From NCBI GenBank assembly GCA_027422505.1, contig JAPQWV010000337.1, positions 62,001 through 126,000 of the forward strand: a stretch of 64,000 nt of DNA, in the 5' to 3' direction. Source of the DNA: Craterostigma plantagineum (taxonomy: Eukaryota; Streptophyta; Magnoliopsida; Lamiales; Linderniaceae). The stretch's first letter is position 1. The number at the start of each line of letters is the position of its first letter. Position numbers and translations under genes: made by a program. Positions 1 through 11,177 of the stretch are shown one piece after another. The notes beneath the pieces were generated by a model. It was given only the letters and a program-made list of their open reading frames with translations. It searched no databases and was not told the DNA's origin.

Positions 1-782
1 GATTTGGGCAATCGCACTTCCAATGGCCAAGCTCATTGCAGTGAAGGAATTTGTCCATCGGCTTGGCGCCTTTGAACACGTTCTTCTTGGCCTTGCCTTT
101 CGAAATTCGTCCTTTGGGCTTTGTGGGCTTGTCCGACTTTTTCTTTCTACTTGACCCTCGAGTCTTAGCATTCGCGACAAGAACAACTTCCTTTCCTTTC
201 ACCTTCTTCATCAGAGTTTGTGCCGCCGACAACTGGTTCATCAACCCAGTCAATGTCATCTCGGCCTTGTTCAGATTAAAGTTCACAATGAACGATTTGA
301 AGGAAGGTGGGAGCGACTGAAGTATGAGATTGTTCTGGAGCTCGTTATCCATGATAAAGTCCAGTGCCTCGAGTCTTTTGATCCAATCAATCATCTTGAG
401 CACATGCTCTCCGACGTCACTACCGTCGGCCATTTTGCAATGGAATAATTGCTCCGTCAGGGAATAGCGAGCACTCCTGGAATGTTCGCTAAAAATCTCC
501 TTCAAATGAAGCAAAATGGAGCCCACTTCCATTTCCGAGTGAGTGCGCTGCAAATCATTGCTCATGGAAAGAAGTATGTAGCCCTTGACCTTTGACTCGT
601 CTATCTGCCACTTGGCATACGCATCCCGGTCTTCGTCACTCGCATCAGCCCCTGGGACTTGCGGTACGTCGTAATCGAGGACATAAGTTAATGACTTCAT
701 ACCTAGGACTATCCTCCGGTTACGGAGCGAGTCCACGTAGTTTGGTACCACCAAACAGTTTCTCTCAAGCAGCGTAGTAATA
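1..782 (-). CDS. Ty1/copia gag, partial (runs off left edge)
   Basis: The reverse strand is open from about 782 to the window edge and reads as a copia Gag. The N-terminal part has the LRNRRIVLGMKSL-type block, then a helical UBN2-like capsid region, then a lysine-rich stretch, and a zinc knuckle at about 15-50 in which the first cysteine is replaced by phenylalanine while the C, H and last C remain. Gag packages the element RNA in virus-like particles. The start codon is unclear because no Met lies in frame just upstream. The rest of gag-pol would lie left of position 1. No stop is seen, so this could be a fairly recent copy. The substituted zinc-knuckle cysteine argues for reduced function. 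Confidence 0.75.
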
Positions 783-1927
783 ATGTTCGTCGTCGCAGTA
801 AATAGAAAGAAACGTAAAGCTGCAGAAAATAAAGATCTAATTAGGTTTATCTTATCATTCAAAGCACAAACAAGGACTTTTCGTCCGCTTGACTACCACT
901 ATTTTTCTCGAAAACACTATCCTCTCGGGAAGAGTTTCGGAAACATCGTTGAAAGTTTCATAGTGGAGTTGATGTCTTCGACTCGACTAGACTCGCATCA
1001 GCCTTTAACACAATATTTGGCTCATCTAATCTTATCGAAGTCACGTCAAACGTGAACTTATCCAATAAGAGTTTCAACTATTTTTATCTCAGTCATTGAC
1101 CCTCACGGCTACCCCTGTTTGTTGGGTATAACTGCCTAAGTGAGACCTATCAACTTATGCTCAAATCGCACAGAATGTGCCACCCCTTCCTTCCATACGC
1201 TTCGTGGGGGGCAGAGTGGTATGACGAGCGGCATCCAAGACGCACTTGAGACGCTAACACTAGGGCGGGATATACGACGCCAACTTACTCGGATCAAATT
1301 GCCAAACTCCCCAACGCTAGACATCTCGAGCATGATAGAAGACAGGAATCTAATTCCTTTACCCACTTAGTAATTATCAAACAGGAGAATAAACCATCTC
1401 GCATAAGAGCACGTAGAACATGCATATCATTTCAAAAATCAACACGCACGAAGGTAACCCTAGGAAAATAAACTACAAGGCAACACAAGCGGGTTATTTC
1501 TAGTCTATCTCTATTACATGCGTCTCCAAAAGAGCTCGGGTCGTTGCACGGGTCTTGAAGTCATCAAACGTCCCTCGTCACTCGAACGGCCTCAAAGTCA
1601 CCGAACGTCCACAACCTTGTCACCACCGGGGGGTTGCCTTCCATCAAATGGGCCCTCGTGTTCGTATTTAAGCAAATCTCATAAAACGGTAAATTACAAC
1701 ACGGGGGGATCATAAGTCCCGAACAACCCGTATAAAACAAATACAACCCGGGGGACGTAACCCTTAACAAATGACCAGGAAACCAAATTCCTAAACCTGC
1801 AAGTGCACCTTAAATCACATTCATAATGAGCACGTTGACAATTACATGATTTAAAAAAAACAAAAATTGGGCCTTAAACGGGCCAAGCACATTAAAAGGC
1901 CCATTAAGGCTTTGAGCGTGAAGCCCT
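783..1927. other. Leader/LTR-like sequence of the left-edge copia, no gene
   Basis: No convincing coding region on either strand. Short overlapping frames here look like shadows. Because it lies upstream of the minus-strand gag it probably holds that element's leader and 5' LTR, but I could not find a PBS complement (GCTCTGATACCA) or define LTR ends. The next element's LTR begins at 1928. Confidence 0.35.
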
Positions 1928-2274
1928 TGTAGAATATCAATTTTAATTGTGCTTTGATTTATTAGCTGTCTTCGTACTTAGGGGTTATTTGTATTAGTCA
2001 TTAGATTAGGACTAGTTTGATATTTATACCAAGTTTGTTTGGTATAAATAGTTGTACAAACATTGAAGCTTAATACAGAAAATTAGAGAATCAATCCGAA
2101 AGGCTGCCGAATTCAATTCTAGAGAGAAACTCAGAAATTGTTCTCTCACTAAAGGAATTCTCTCTCGTGTTCTTCATTGAAGATTTTCGATCGAACTTCA
2201 AATTCATTAATTATAATCGATTTCCTCAGAGTTCATGCCTAGGATTGATAGAGTTGACAAACGGGGACCGAACA
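1928..2274 (+). repeat. 5' LTR of copia-2
   Basis: Begins TG (TGTAGAATATC) and ends CA (CGAACA), followed after two bases by the primer-binding site. The 3' end is fixed by the PBS; the 5' end at 1928 is inferred from the TG and is less sure. Confidence 0.6.
2043..2050 (+). promoter_or_regulatory. TATA box in copia-2 LTR
   Basis: TATAAATA sits 225 bp before the LTR end, in the position expected for the U3 promoter. Transcription would start near 2075. Confidence 0.45.
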
Positions 2275-2276
2275 AT

Positions 2277-2288
2277 TGGTATCAGAGC
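2277..2288 (+). other. Primer-binding site (initiator Met-tRNA)
   Basis: TGGTATCAGAGC is the standard plant LTR-retrotransposon PBS complementary to the 3' end of initiator methionyl-tRNA. Confidence 0.9.
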
Positions 2289-3472
2289 AGATTCATTCTA
2301 TTTTGAAACGAAAATTGTTAGAATTTGATCGAAATTTTATTCTGTCACTGTTCCATCGAAGAACTGTTTTGGCGCGAAGTTGAATTTCGATCAAACAGTC
2401 TTAATTCTGTGCTTATTTGATCTGATTTTAATGTTTCTGTGCTCACATAAGTAGTATTAATCAATTAGGATTAGATCGGTAGCAATCAGAATTATGATTT
2501 GAGTCGAATTTTGGATTCTGTGAGATTACTGTTCGTGCGAAAATGGTATGAACGTGTTTTGATTATCTTCAAATTGATTATCATTTGCTTCAAAACATGT
2601 TTAATCTTCTGTTCGTGAGTACTCGGTAGCTTATTTCGAGCATATACCTGTAGTTTCATCGATTAATTTCCCGTATTTGCTTGAACCTGTGTTAAAATCA
2701 TATTATGTGCTTAAACTTTGAATTTCAATTTTTCTCGCTAAGTCTTCGATTGAAATTAATTTCTCGATCGAAAATCTCTGTGCGAGAAATTTTACTCAAT
2801 TAGAATACTGATTAGTTACTGAAGTCGCTGCTGTCAAGAACGTGTTTAAAAGAATTTTACGAGCGTTAAAATTTTGACGAGAATTGACTATTTTGACCCC
2901 CGCGCAAAATTTTTTTTTCTCTCGAAAATTTAGTCGGTCAGATGTATTTGATTCTCGTTCATAAAATTTTTCGATCAACCAATTAGATTTGACTCAGCGA
3001 GAAACTCCTTAGGGTACTGTTCTTCAACGACCAGAATCAATTAAAGAAATTTACGCTCAAAAAAACTAGTCAATCTTTCGAGTCAATCTTTGATAAAATC
3101 TACTTTGTGGATTCTGGTCAACAATATTTTTCGACGCTTAAAATTTTCGATCGCAAAACTTCTCTCAATAATTTTACGATTGATTTCATTGTTTACATAA
3201 CCTTTCAGTGTAAAATTACGTTCAAGTCGAAATAATTTACGCTCGAAAATTTTTGAACAGTATCTGACGCGCGAAAACAGTACCATCTTTTCAAATCGAA
3301 GAAATTATTTTCGATCAAACTTTAAAGATTGAATCGAAATTAATTCTCAATCATTTTTGAATCAAACGCTACAAACGAATTTACTACTTGTGAAGGACAC
3401 TAAATCATTATAATCCATCAAAACAACAAACGAAGATCCTTCGTCAACAAAAAAAAAGGGAAAAGAAGAACG
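2289..3472 (+). other. Untranslated leader of copia-2
   Basis: AT-rich sequence with many scattered CGAAAATT/TTTTCGATC motifs and no open frame of note. Its place between PBS and gag suits packaging and leader functions, but I see no specific structure. Confidence 0.5.
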
Positions 3473-4707
3473 ATGGATGCATACTCACTAGGAAACGACA
3501 ACCGTCCGCCAATCTTGCAACGCGGTGAATATACAGTATGGAGAAGCCGCTTCCCAAACTTCATAGCTCTGAAAGATCAGCCGAAAATTTATTGCAGTCA
3601 CTTGAAGAGGGACCTGCAAAGTTCTGGGTCAACGTAGCCGGTGATAACACGGTTACTCCTTCAATTCCCGCTACTAGGCCACTAAAGGAACCTAGAGAAT
3701 ACACCATTGAGGAAAGAGCTCGTGCTAAGGCAGATCTGATAGCCATGAACACACTCATGCAAGGCATCCCCAACGACATCTATAGACAGATAGACAGCCT
3801 CCCAACGTCTAAAGGAATGTGGGATGAGTTGCATAGGATGATGCAAAGGACGGAAGTAGGCATCAAGGCCAAAAAGGCGATTATTCTCACTGCTTATGAC
3901 TCCTTCAAAGCTAAGCCGGAGGAGAGCCTCTATGATGCATACCAAAGATACCTCACTCTTCTCAACGAGACGAGGAAGATAGAAACCTCGAAAACAAACA
4001 TGGAAACAAATATCAAATTTCTATCCTCTCTGCCCTCGGACTGGAAAAAGATATCCACTCAAGTTAGACAAAACAAAGATCTGGAGGAGTTGGATATCCA
4101 TGCTGTATTTGACAATCTCGCCCAACACGAGGAAGATGTTTGCGAGACTCAGAGAGAGCAGAAGGGCAAGCAGGTTGACGACACCATTGCTCTAGTCTCA
4201 GAGAAGCGTGGAACAAAGCCTCGCAAAGAGAAGATCGTTAGGCCTCCCCCATCATCCGAGTCAGAAAATGATTCCGAATCATACGTCGAGCCAAGCATGA
4301 AGGCACTGGGGAAACAGTTGGCGTTAATCAGAGAGATGATGAGCAAGAAATACTTCAAGAAGACGTCTGCATCCTCGGCCAACAGACTTCGGACCTCAAG
4401 CTCCAAGAACAAGGAACAAGCACCGGAGAGCCCCGAAGTCAAGAACACTAAAGAGCCCAACAAGTGCTTCAACTGTGGCAAGCCTGATCATTTTGCCAGA
4501 GAATGCACTCTTCCCAAGAAAAGAGATGCTAATTACTACTCCAAGAAGCTTCAACTCATGAAGCAGAAGGAAGCAGGTGTAGCCCTCATTGCAGAGCAGG
4601 ACCACTGGCTTGAAGACACGTCTAGTGACGCCTTGATAATGACAGTGACGCCGAAACATCCAATCAGACTGACGAAGATGGCGCATCCACCTCATCACAA
4701 GAGGTAG
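3473..4707 (+). pseudogene. copia-2 gag (one frameshift)
   Basis: The likely start is the ATG at 3473, since its frame gives the usual copia N-terminus (RGEYTVW motif). Near 3575-3595 the frame must shift to the one used from 3538 to 4707, so a one-base indel has broken the gene. The remainder has the capsid-like UBN2 region and a complete zinc knuckle C-X2-C-X4-H-X4-C at 4465-4506 (CFNCGKPDHFAREC). Gag would form the particle and bind RNA. The frame ends at 4707 without running into the protease, which is found only 1.7 kb further on. Confidence 0.8.
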
Positions 4708-4739
4708 ACTCTTCTTCCGCATTAGGTCTCAGGAGAAGA

Positions 4740-6420
4740 TAAATAGTCCCGAGTCAGAACTTAGAAGCTCTAGTGCTAAAATAGAAGAACTTACTAAGAT
4801 CCTACATTCTAGCGAGACTAGTCAACCTCAAATAGGACAGCATAGCGAAAAGATTAAGGAGTTAGAAGATAGGCTAGAAAATAACTACAATTGCTTGGTT
4901 AGGAATCTCAATGAGAAAGCCACCCTAAATTGTAGGATAACCGAAGCTACCACTAAGATCACCAACTTAGAAGCTCAGTTAGAAACATCTAATACTAAGT
5001 TTAGTGAGCTTAGTAACGATCTAGATGCCTGTCAAGCCGCCAAACAGACGGTAGAAAATAATTATGCTCTCCTAGGCGAGGAACGTAAGAAGTTATATGC
5101 GAAAATTAAGAAATTAAATGATCTTCTTACGCGTAGGGGACAATCTGAACTGACGATATTTCTAAACCAGCCCAATGATATAGAGTTATATAATCCAATA
5201 GAAGGCATAGGTTACACTAACCCGCGTGTTCCAAGGAAAAAGGAAGTACATGATATTAAGACCATGGGTTTATGAGTAACCTCTCTTAGAGATTTTACTG
5301 AAGCGACAAAACAAAGTACTTTAGACTCATCCAAGAGAAGAGCCTCACATGGGACTGAATTCCCTTACGACTACACAGAACTAAATGAAAGAGACAGAAA
5401 TATAAAACCAACCTTAACATCTGTCTGTGATTTAGTTCAAGTTCTACCTCCTGAATCTCAAATACACTACGAGGAAGTCAAAGACGTTCATTATAAAACT
5501 TCTCTCTATAAACCTCCTATAGTAACACAGATAGAGGAATCTCAAGCAAAATTAGATAAAGAAAGAGAGAATTTTGAAGCTGAAAAGAAGAAGTTCTTAA
5601 AAGAGATGGAAAATCTCAAAGCTTCCTCATCCTCCCGAACAACCTCTCGTGCTATTATGAAAAGCGTGAAAATAAAAAAATCACCTTCGAAAGATCAAAA
5701 GTGCATTGATAATTCTGTTATGAATGCTAAGACTAAATCTAATTTACCTACGTCTACAGGAAGCGTAGAGCAAGCACTAGTACCGAAGGAGAGAGTGTCT
5801 AGTATTAAGAAGGAGCTAGTAAATTTGAGTATGACAAGAATGTTACTCCTTCTGTACAAATAAATGACACTCGAACATATAAAAGAGCCATTTCTTCTCT
5901 TCGCATAATTGCTTCTACATGTACTCTTCAGCCTATTACCTTTAGGAGCAACAACTACGAAATAGGCTCTACCTCACAAATTAAAGATAATCATTCTGAA
6001 ACAAATGCCACTAGGAAAGCCCGTAGGAAACAAGATCCAGCCATAAAGAAAGCTTATGGCGCTATACATGCATGTACTCACCTAATGTATCCCGTAAAGA
6101 TTGAGTCCCCCAAGCACCTTAAGAGATTATCAAAAGAAAAGATCTTTTCCTCAGACAAGCCTACCAAAGCATTTGTACGTGCTGAAATTAACCTTCCCTG
6201 CAAGGTTCAATCCAAATGTGTTCCTAAATCTCTGCCCAGGACGACAAAAGTCGAAAAGGCCAAGTCACTTAAAGAGGCAACACCCAAACCCACTTCTCCG
6301 AAAGTGATATGGGTTATTAAAACTCCCTCAAGTAATAATTCAGGAATCACATCTGACCTAAACTAAATCTGCTAATCTGAGAGGACCAATGCTTAAGTGG
6401 GTACCTAAAGCTCTCTAACT
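4740..6420 (+). pseudogene. Coiled-coil insert between gag and protease of copia-2
   Basis: This 1.7-kb stretch is coding-like but broken into frames such as 4895-5275 (126 aa), 5606-5863 and 6085-6366. The first is strongly heptad-like (repeated leucines with E/K/N between; ITNLEAQLE, AKIKKLNDLL) and reads as a coiled coil. The later ones are rich in lysine and serine. It would have been a C-terminal extension of Gag or a linker to protease. I recognise no enzyme domain. Extended gag regions are known in some plant copia lineages, but I cannot assign the lineage. Confidence 0.5.
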
Positions 6421-6429
6421 TGTTTTTAC

Positions 6430-7896
6430 AGATCCATCATGTGTGGTACCTCGACTCTGGTTGCTCCACACACATGACTGGAAAACAAGAGCTGCTGAGC
6501 AACTACAAAGACCGACCAAGCGGCAAAGTCAGATTCGGAAACAATGACTCAGATCCCATTACTTGTTCAGCATAGGCCAATTCTGCGATAAAGGATTTCA
6601 AGTGGTCTTCCACGCTGACCGGTGCAGAATTTTGGACAGTCAGGACACAGAACTCCTCTACGAACTTCGGAAATCAAATCTTTACACGATCAACCTGACG
6701 TCTGTGCGTCCCTCGACAGCTGTATGCTCATCTCTCAGACTGTGATTCAGAGGAACAACTTATGGCATCAACGAATGTCTCATCTGAATATGAAAGCTCT
6801 CCAACGCCTCTCTACGAAAAAGTTGGCTCACGGTCTTCCAACTATACTACTACAAAAGGAGCATCAATGTTCGGCGTGTCAATTAGGAAAAATTAAGCGA
6901 GCGACTCATCATGTCAAGCAAATTGCGTCTACCTCTTTGGAACTAATCCACATGGACCTCTGTGGGCCAATGTAGACACAGAGTATCCAGGGACGTAAGT
7001 ACTTACTAGTGATCGTCGATGACTTCTCTCGCTACACTTGGACTAAGTACCTCCGAACCAAAGATGAGACAGGGGACTTGATTATTAACTTTGTGAAAAC
7101 AATTTAGAATCTGCTGCAACAGACTATTCAAGTTATTCGAACAGACAATGGCACTGAGTTCAAGAATAAATATCTCAGTGAATTTATCAGAAACTTGGAA
7201 TTAGTCAACAATTTTCAGCCGCAAAAACACCTCAACAAAATGAGGTTTGAAAGGAAAAACAGAACCCTAGGGGAGGCCGCTCGTACAATGTTGATCCATT
7301 CCGGACTTCCGCACTTTCTTTGGGCTGAAGCAGTAAATACCGCCTGTTTTACCCAAAACAAGACGGTGGTTCACAAACGATTCAACTAGACTCAGTACGA
7401 GATTGTAAATAAGAGAGTACCCAACATCCCATTCTTTAAAGTCTTCGGGTGCAAGTGCTTTGTGGTGAATGACAGAGAGCAACGTGCAAAGTTCGACCCT
7501 AAAGCATTCGAAGCAACTTTCTTCGGGTATTCTTCAACATCAAAAGCTTACCGAGTATACATCAACTCCAACATCACGATTAAGGAAAGCTATAACATCA
7601 CTTTTCAAGAAGTGAACGAGATGGCTTCTGAACAAAACAGTTCAGGACCCGTGCTCAACCCTTTGGCTTTTGAAGACAACATCTCAGAACCCGTTTTCAC
7701 TGGTGTGTTGGCACAAAACCAACAGAAGATGGCAACAACTCAGCAATCACCGCCAGACGTAGCTCTAAGACTTGTGTTAGAAGACTTCGATTCCCTCTTT
7801 GAGCCTTTACATCCGCCAGTCATCGTCAACCCTACACCCGAAGAAGCCGATGTACCAAGTTCTTCAACAGTCCTTAATTCACCCGACTCAGATTAG
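6430..7896 (+). pseudogene. copia-2 protease-integrase region
   Basis: A protease active site of the D-S-G type (WYLDSGCSTHMTG) lies near 6440. It is followed by the integrase HHCC zinc-binding region (WHQRMSHL...CSACQLGK, about 6760-6895), the first catalytic Asp (HMDLCGP, near 6950) and the second (RTDNGTEF, near 7140). The region around the third catalytic residue, near 7220, is disrupted by a stop and frame change. Additional stops occur after the DLCGPM motif near 6973 and near 7107. The frame 7462-7896 is the integrase C-terminal part. The enzyme cannot be made from this copy. Confidence 0.8.
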
Positions 7897-7920
7897 CCAC
7901 AGAACAATGAATAACCTCCC

Positions 7921-9210
7921 ATGGGTGTTGAGGAGGAATCATCAGAGTCGCTCCCTCCCAATGCAGATTTGGAAGTTCCTCACACAAATGAACCATCGGA
8001 GATCGTTGGAAATCTAGACCCACAACTGGCTGATTCATCATCTACAGCTTTGCCGCATGAGTGCAGGTGGACTATAGCTCACCCAGTTGATCAGATAATT
8101 GGCGATCCTTCGAGCGGAATAGGGACACGACATCAACACAGTCTTTTCAGCTTCTTTTTAAGCCAAAACAAATCTACTAAGGTAGTAGACGCACTACAAG
8201 ATCCGGATTGGATAATTGCAATGCAAGAGGAAATCAACCAATTCGAACGTCTTCAAGTGTGGAAATTTGTACCCCGTCCGCATGGGAAAACTATCATCGG
8301 GACAAAATGGGTATTTAAGAATAAAAAGAATGAAGATGGTGAAGTGATCCGGAACAAAGCACGATTAGTTGCAAAGGGATACAATCAACAGGAAGGCATT
8401 GATTACGACGAAACGTATGCTCCTGTTGCCCGGATTGAAGCCATTCGTCTCTTATTGGCTTACGCGGTTCATAAAGCCTTCAAGGTCTATCAAATGGACG
8501 TTAAAACCGCCTTTCTCAACAGCGTAATTAAAGAAGAAGTCTATGTCGCTCAGCCAGACGGCTTCGTTGATCAAGAACATCCCGATCACGTCTATCGATT
8601 GGATAAAGCTCTATACGGACTAAAACAAGCACCACATGCTTGGTATGATGTCTTGAGTGACTTCCTCGTAATGTCTGGATTTATTCGAGGAACAATCGAT
8701 ACGACACTCTTCATCAAATGGCAAGACAAGGATCTGATGATCGTTAAAGTTTACGTCGATGACATCATTTTCGGTTCAACAAATCCACGGCTTTGCAAAA
8801 AAGTTGGGAGATCTCATGAAGAGTAAATTCGAAATGAGCCACATGGGAGAGATGCAATTCTTCCTAGGACTACAAGTCAGGCAGCTCGATGATCGGATAT
8901 TTATCAGTCAAACCAAATACATTAAGGACATCCTGAAAAAGTTCCATCAAGATCAGAGCAAGCCTCTGAGCACTCCCATGTCAACTAGCTGCAAGTTGGA
9001 TGCCGATCCCACAGGAAAATCGGTCGACATCACTCTCTATCGCAGCATGATTGGATCTCTTCTCTACCTCACATCTAGTCGGCCGGATATCATGTTTGCC
9101 ACCTGTCTTTGTGCCCGTTTCCAAGCCGATCCCAAAGAATCCCACATGCTCGCGGTGAAGCGTATTCTTCGCTACCTTAAGGGAACAACTACCTTAGGAC
9201 TATGGTATCC
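7921..9210 (+). pseudogene. copia-2 reverse transcriptase, frameshifted and truncated
   Basis: Frame 7921-8826 carries the copia RT domain with the conserved W-I-x-A-M-x-E-E-I entry motif, [28 protein letters not shown] and the catalytic YVDD at about 8752-8763. A one-base shift near 8800 moves the frame to 8759-9253, which continues with FFLGLQV, the Y-R-S-M-I-G-S-LLYLT block and the ILRYLKGT motif. RNase H is missing because a PIF/Harbinger-like element follows directly at 9211. Confidence 0.85.
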
Positions 9211-9571
9211 TAAGAGCCCGTTTGGTTGGGAGGACGAGCTTAGAGGGTATTAGTTTAAGTTGGAATTAAATAATGGAGGGTATGGGAGTTTTCGGGTGTT
9301 TGGTTAACGGGATTAGATAATGACGTCTAGTGTTTTAGGTAGATGGATTTAATTGGTATTTGATTTAATTAAATTGAATTACGATTTTACCCAACTGGAG
9401 TCAAATCTCACTTAATTTGATTAGCTCATCGTTCAGCCATTTCGTTTGAACACTGGTGGACTGAGAAAATAATACAAGACGGTGCTACGCAAAAACTTAA
9501 CAATGGCATAAATCAACCAATTTATCTCCAGCTCGACATCTCCTGTCGCTAATGCCCATCAATCTACACAT

Positions 9572-9769
9572 GAAGCAGAAGAGAATCTCCTCAACACTTT
9601 GCTCAGTCTCGAGCAGTCATGGCTCGAATCGCCGGCGCTGCAGCAGCTGCAAAGCTTCACTGCTGAATTGCCGGAAACCCAAAGGTGGGGACTCATAGTT
9701 TTCGCCGGAGTTTCTCGAATTTACTTAACTACAAGGCCTGGCTCCCTTATCGGTGCCGTACCTTTTTGA
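9572..9769 (+). pseudogene. Captured gene fragment, unidentified
   Basis: An open frame of 65 codons ending at TGA 9767-9769 with gene-like composition. It contains SLEQSWLESPALQQL and the ELPETQRWGL and FAGVSRIYL motifs. I do not recognise the parent gene. The first two thirds recur in the second Harbinger-like copy (about 11025-11177), where the sequence diverges after the FAGVSRIY motif. An exon fragment captured by the transposon is the simplest reading. Confidence 0.4.
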
Positions 9770-10049
9770 TCCCCTGCAACTTGGGCTGGACATTCTCATA
9801 GAAAGAAGAAGCTTGAAGAGAAGGGATTTCTTGGTCGGAGAAAAGCTGGGTTAAGGGTCGTTTGGCGTCGTATATTTCGGCGTGGTTGTTCCCAATAACG
9901 TCGACGTCGACGAGACTGTAAGGAGAAAAGGGATTCGACGATCCTCGCAGATTCCAGCTCTGGCTGGCGGCGACGACCCTCCTCAACCTCCTCGACTGTC
10001 GCCGCACCACCTCCGCCTCAAACACCATCATCCCCTTTCCTCCGCCGCA

Positions 10050-10375
10050 GACGGCAAAAGCCTCAGAATCCTCGAGCTAGGCTCAGGCACTGGCCTCGTC
10101 GAATCGCAGCCGCCGCCATCCTTGGAGACCACGTCACCGTCACCGACCTGCCTCATGTGCTGCCCAACCTCAGGCACAGCGCGGAGGCCAACGCCGCAGC
10201 GCTGGAGATCAACGGCAGGAGGGTCAGCGTCGCCGCCCTTGAGTGGGGGAACGCCGGCGACATGGAGAGCATGGGTAAGTCGGTGGAGGAGTTCGATTTG
10301 ATTAAAGGGTCCGATGTTGAGTGCCACAATCACCTCTATGAGCCATTGATTAAGACGTTGAAGTTTTTCTTGCTG
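10050..10375 (+). pseudogene. Captured METTL21-like methyltransferase fragment
   Basis: The frame at 10050 has the SAM-binding motif I of class I methyltransferases (ILELGSGTGLV). After a one-base shift near 10100 the next frame continues with the post-I block containing HVTVTDLPHVLPNLR and then a VAALEWG motif. A piece resembling the HLYEPLIKTL segment of plant METTL21A-type protein-lysine methyltransferases follows a short deletion. These enzymes methylate lysines on chaperones and other proteins. Here only the central Rossmann part is present, frameshifted and without a start. It lies wholly within the Harbinger-like element and is best seen as captured host DNA. Confidence 0.6.
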
Positions 10376-10666
10376 AAGAAGAAAAAGGACAACAATAATT
10401 CAATCGTTTATTGGATAAGAGAAAGGTTTGATCGTGATTAGTGGGAGAGAGACGATGGATAAACTGAAATAAAGGATATTATGTAAAATATGATGGGATT
10501 AGATAACGGGACCAAGAGGGGTGGATTTAATTAATACACAATAGAAGGTATTAAGGGGGTGGTTTAATTAAACCTCACCTTAAAATAAAGATGCCAACCA
10601 AACACCACTTTAATTTATCCAAATTCCCCTAATCCCACCTTATACCCACAACCAAACACACTCTAA

Positions 10667-11177
10667 GAGCCCGTTTGGTTGGGAGGACGAGTTTAGAGGG
10701 TATTAGTTTAAGTTGGAATTAAATAATGGAGGGTATGGGTGTTTTCGGGTGTTTGGTTAACGGGATTAGATAATGACGTCTAGTGTTTTTGGTAGATGGA
10801 TTTAATTGGTATTTGATTTAATTAAATTGAATTACGATTTTACCCAACTGGAGTCAAATCTCACTTAATTTGATTAGCTCATCGTTCAGCCATTTCGTTT
10901 GAACACTGGTGGACTGAGAAAATAATACAAGACGGTGCTATGCAAAAACTTAACAATGGCATAAATCGACCAATTTATCTCCAGCTCGGCATCTCCTGTC
11001 GCTAATGCCCATCAATCTACACCTGAAGCAGAAGAGAATCTCCTCAACACTTTGCTCAGTCTCGAGCAGTCATGGCTCGAATTGCCGGCGCTGCAGCAGC
11101 TGCAAAGCTTCACCGCTGAATTGCCGGAAACCCAAAGGTGGGGACTCATAGTTTTCGCCGGAGTTTCTCGGATTTAC
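10667..11177 (+). mobile_element. PIF/Harbinger-like element (copy 2), left part only
   Basis: Starts with the same GAGCCCGTTTGGTTGGG end directly after TAA 10664-10666 and is almost identical by eye to 9214-9724 for about 510 bp. The identity stops at 11177, where the sequence passes into LTR-element coding DNA. I found no matching right terminal repeat further on, so the right part was lost by deletion or a chimeric junction. Confidence 0.7.

Larger units (their letters stand above)
1928..9210 (+). mobile_element. Decayed Ty1/copia retrotransposon (copia-2), 3' part lost
   Basis: Reading rightward there is a 5' LTR, a PBS two bases after it, a 1.2-kb leader, gag with a zinc knuckle, a long coiled-coil insert, protease, integrase, reverse transcriptase and the start of the RNase H region. 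The order PR-IN-RT is diagnostic of Ty1/copia. Coding capacity is destroyed by several frameshifts and stops. The element is cut at 9210 by a PIF/Harbinger-like insertion in the RT-RNase H junction. The LTR at 14296 is not recognisably the partner of its 5' LTR, so the 3' LTR is probably missing or diverged beyond my ability to see it. Confidence 0.85.
9214..10663 (+). mobile_element. PIF/Harbinger-like non-autonomous element carrying host gene fragments (copy 1)
   Basis: The 1450-bp unit begins GAGCCCGTTTGGTTGGG and ends CAACCAAACACACTC, imperfect terminal inverted repeats. It is flanked by TAA at 9211-9213 and 10664-10666, which is the 3-bp target-site duplication expected of PIF/Harbinger. 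No transposase is present. The interior is GC-rich in two places and contains parts of at least two plant genes (next entries), so this is a Pack-type element. It inserted in the RT-RNase H junction of copia-2, or in the TAA flanking its sister copy at 10667. The strand given is arbitrary. Confidence 0.75.

Noticed and set aside
9882..10301. 139-codon proline/serine-rich plus-strand frame as an independent gene
   Set aside because: Mostly an off-frame reading of the captured methyltransferase fragment; only the short SAM-motif part is in the true frame.
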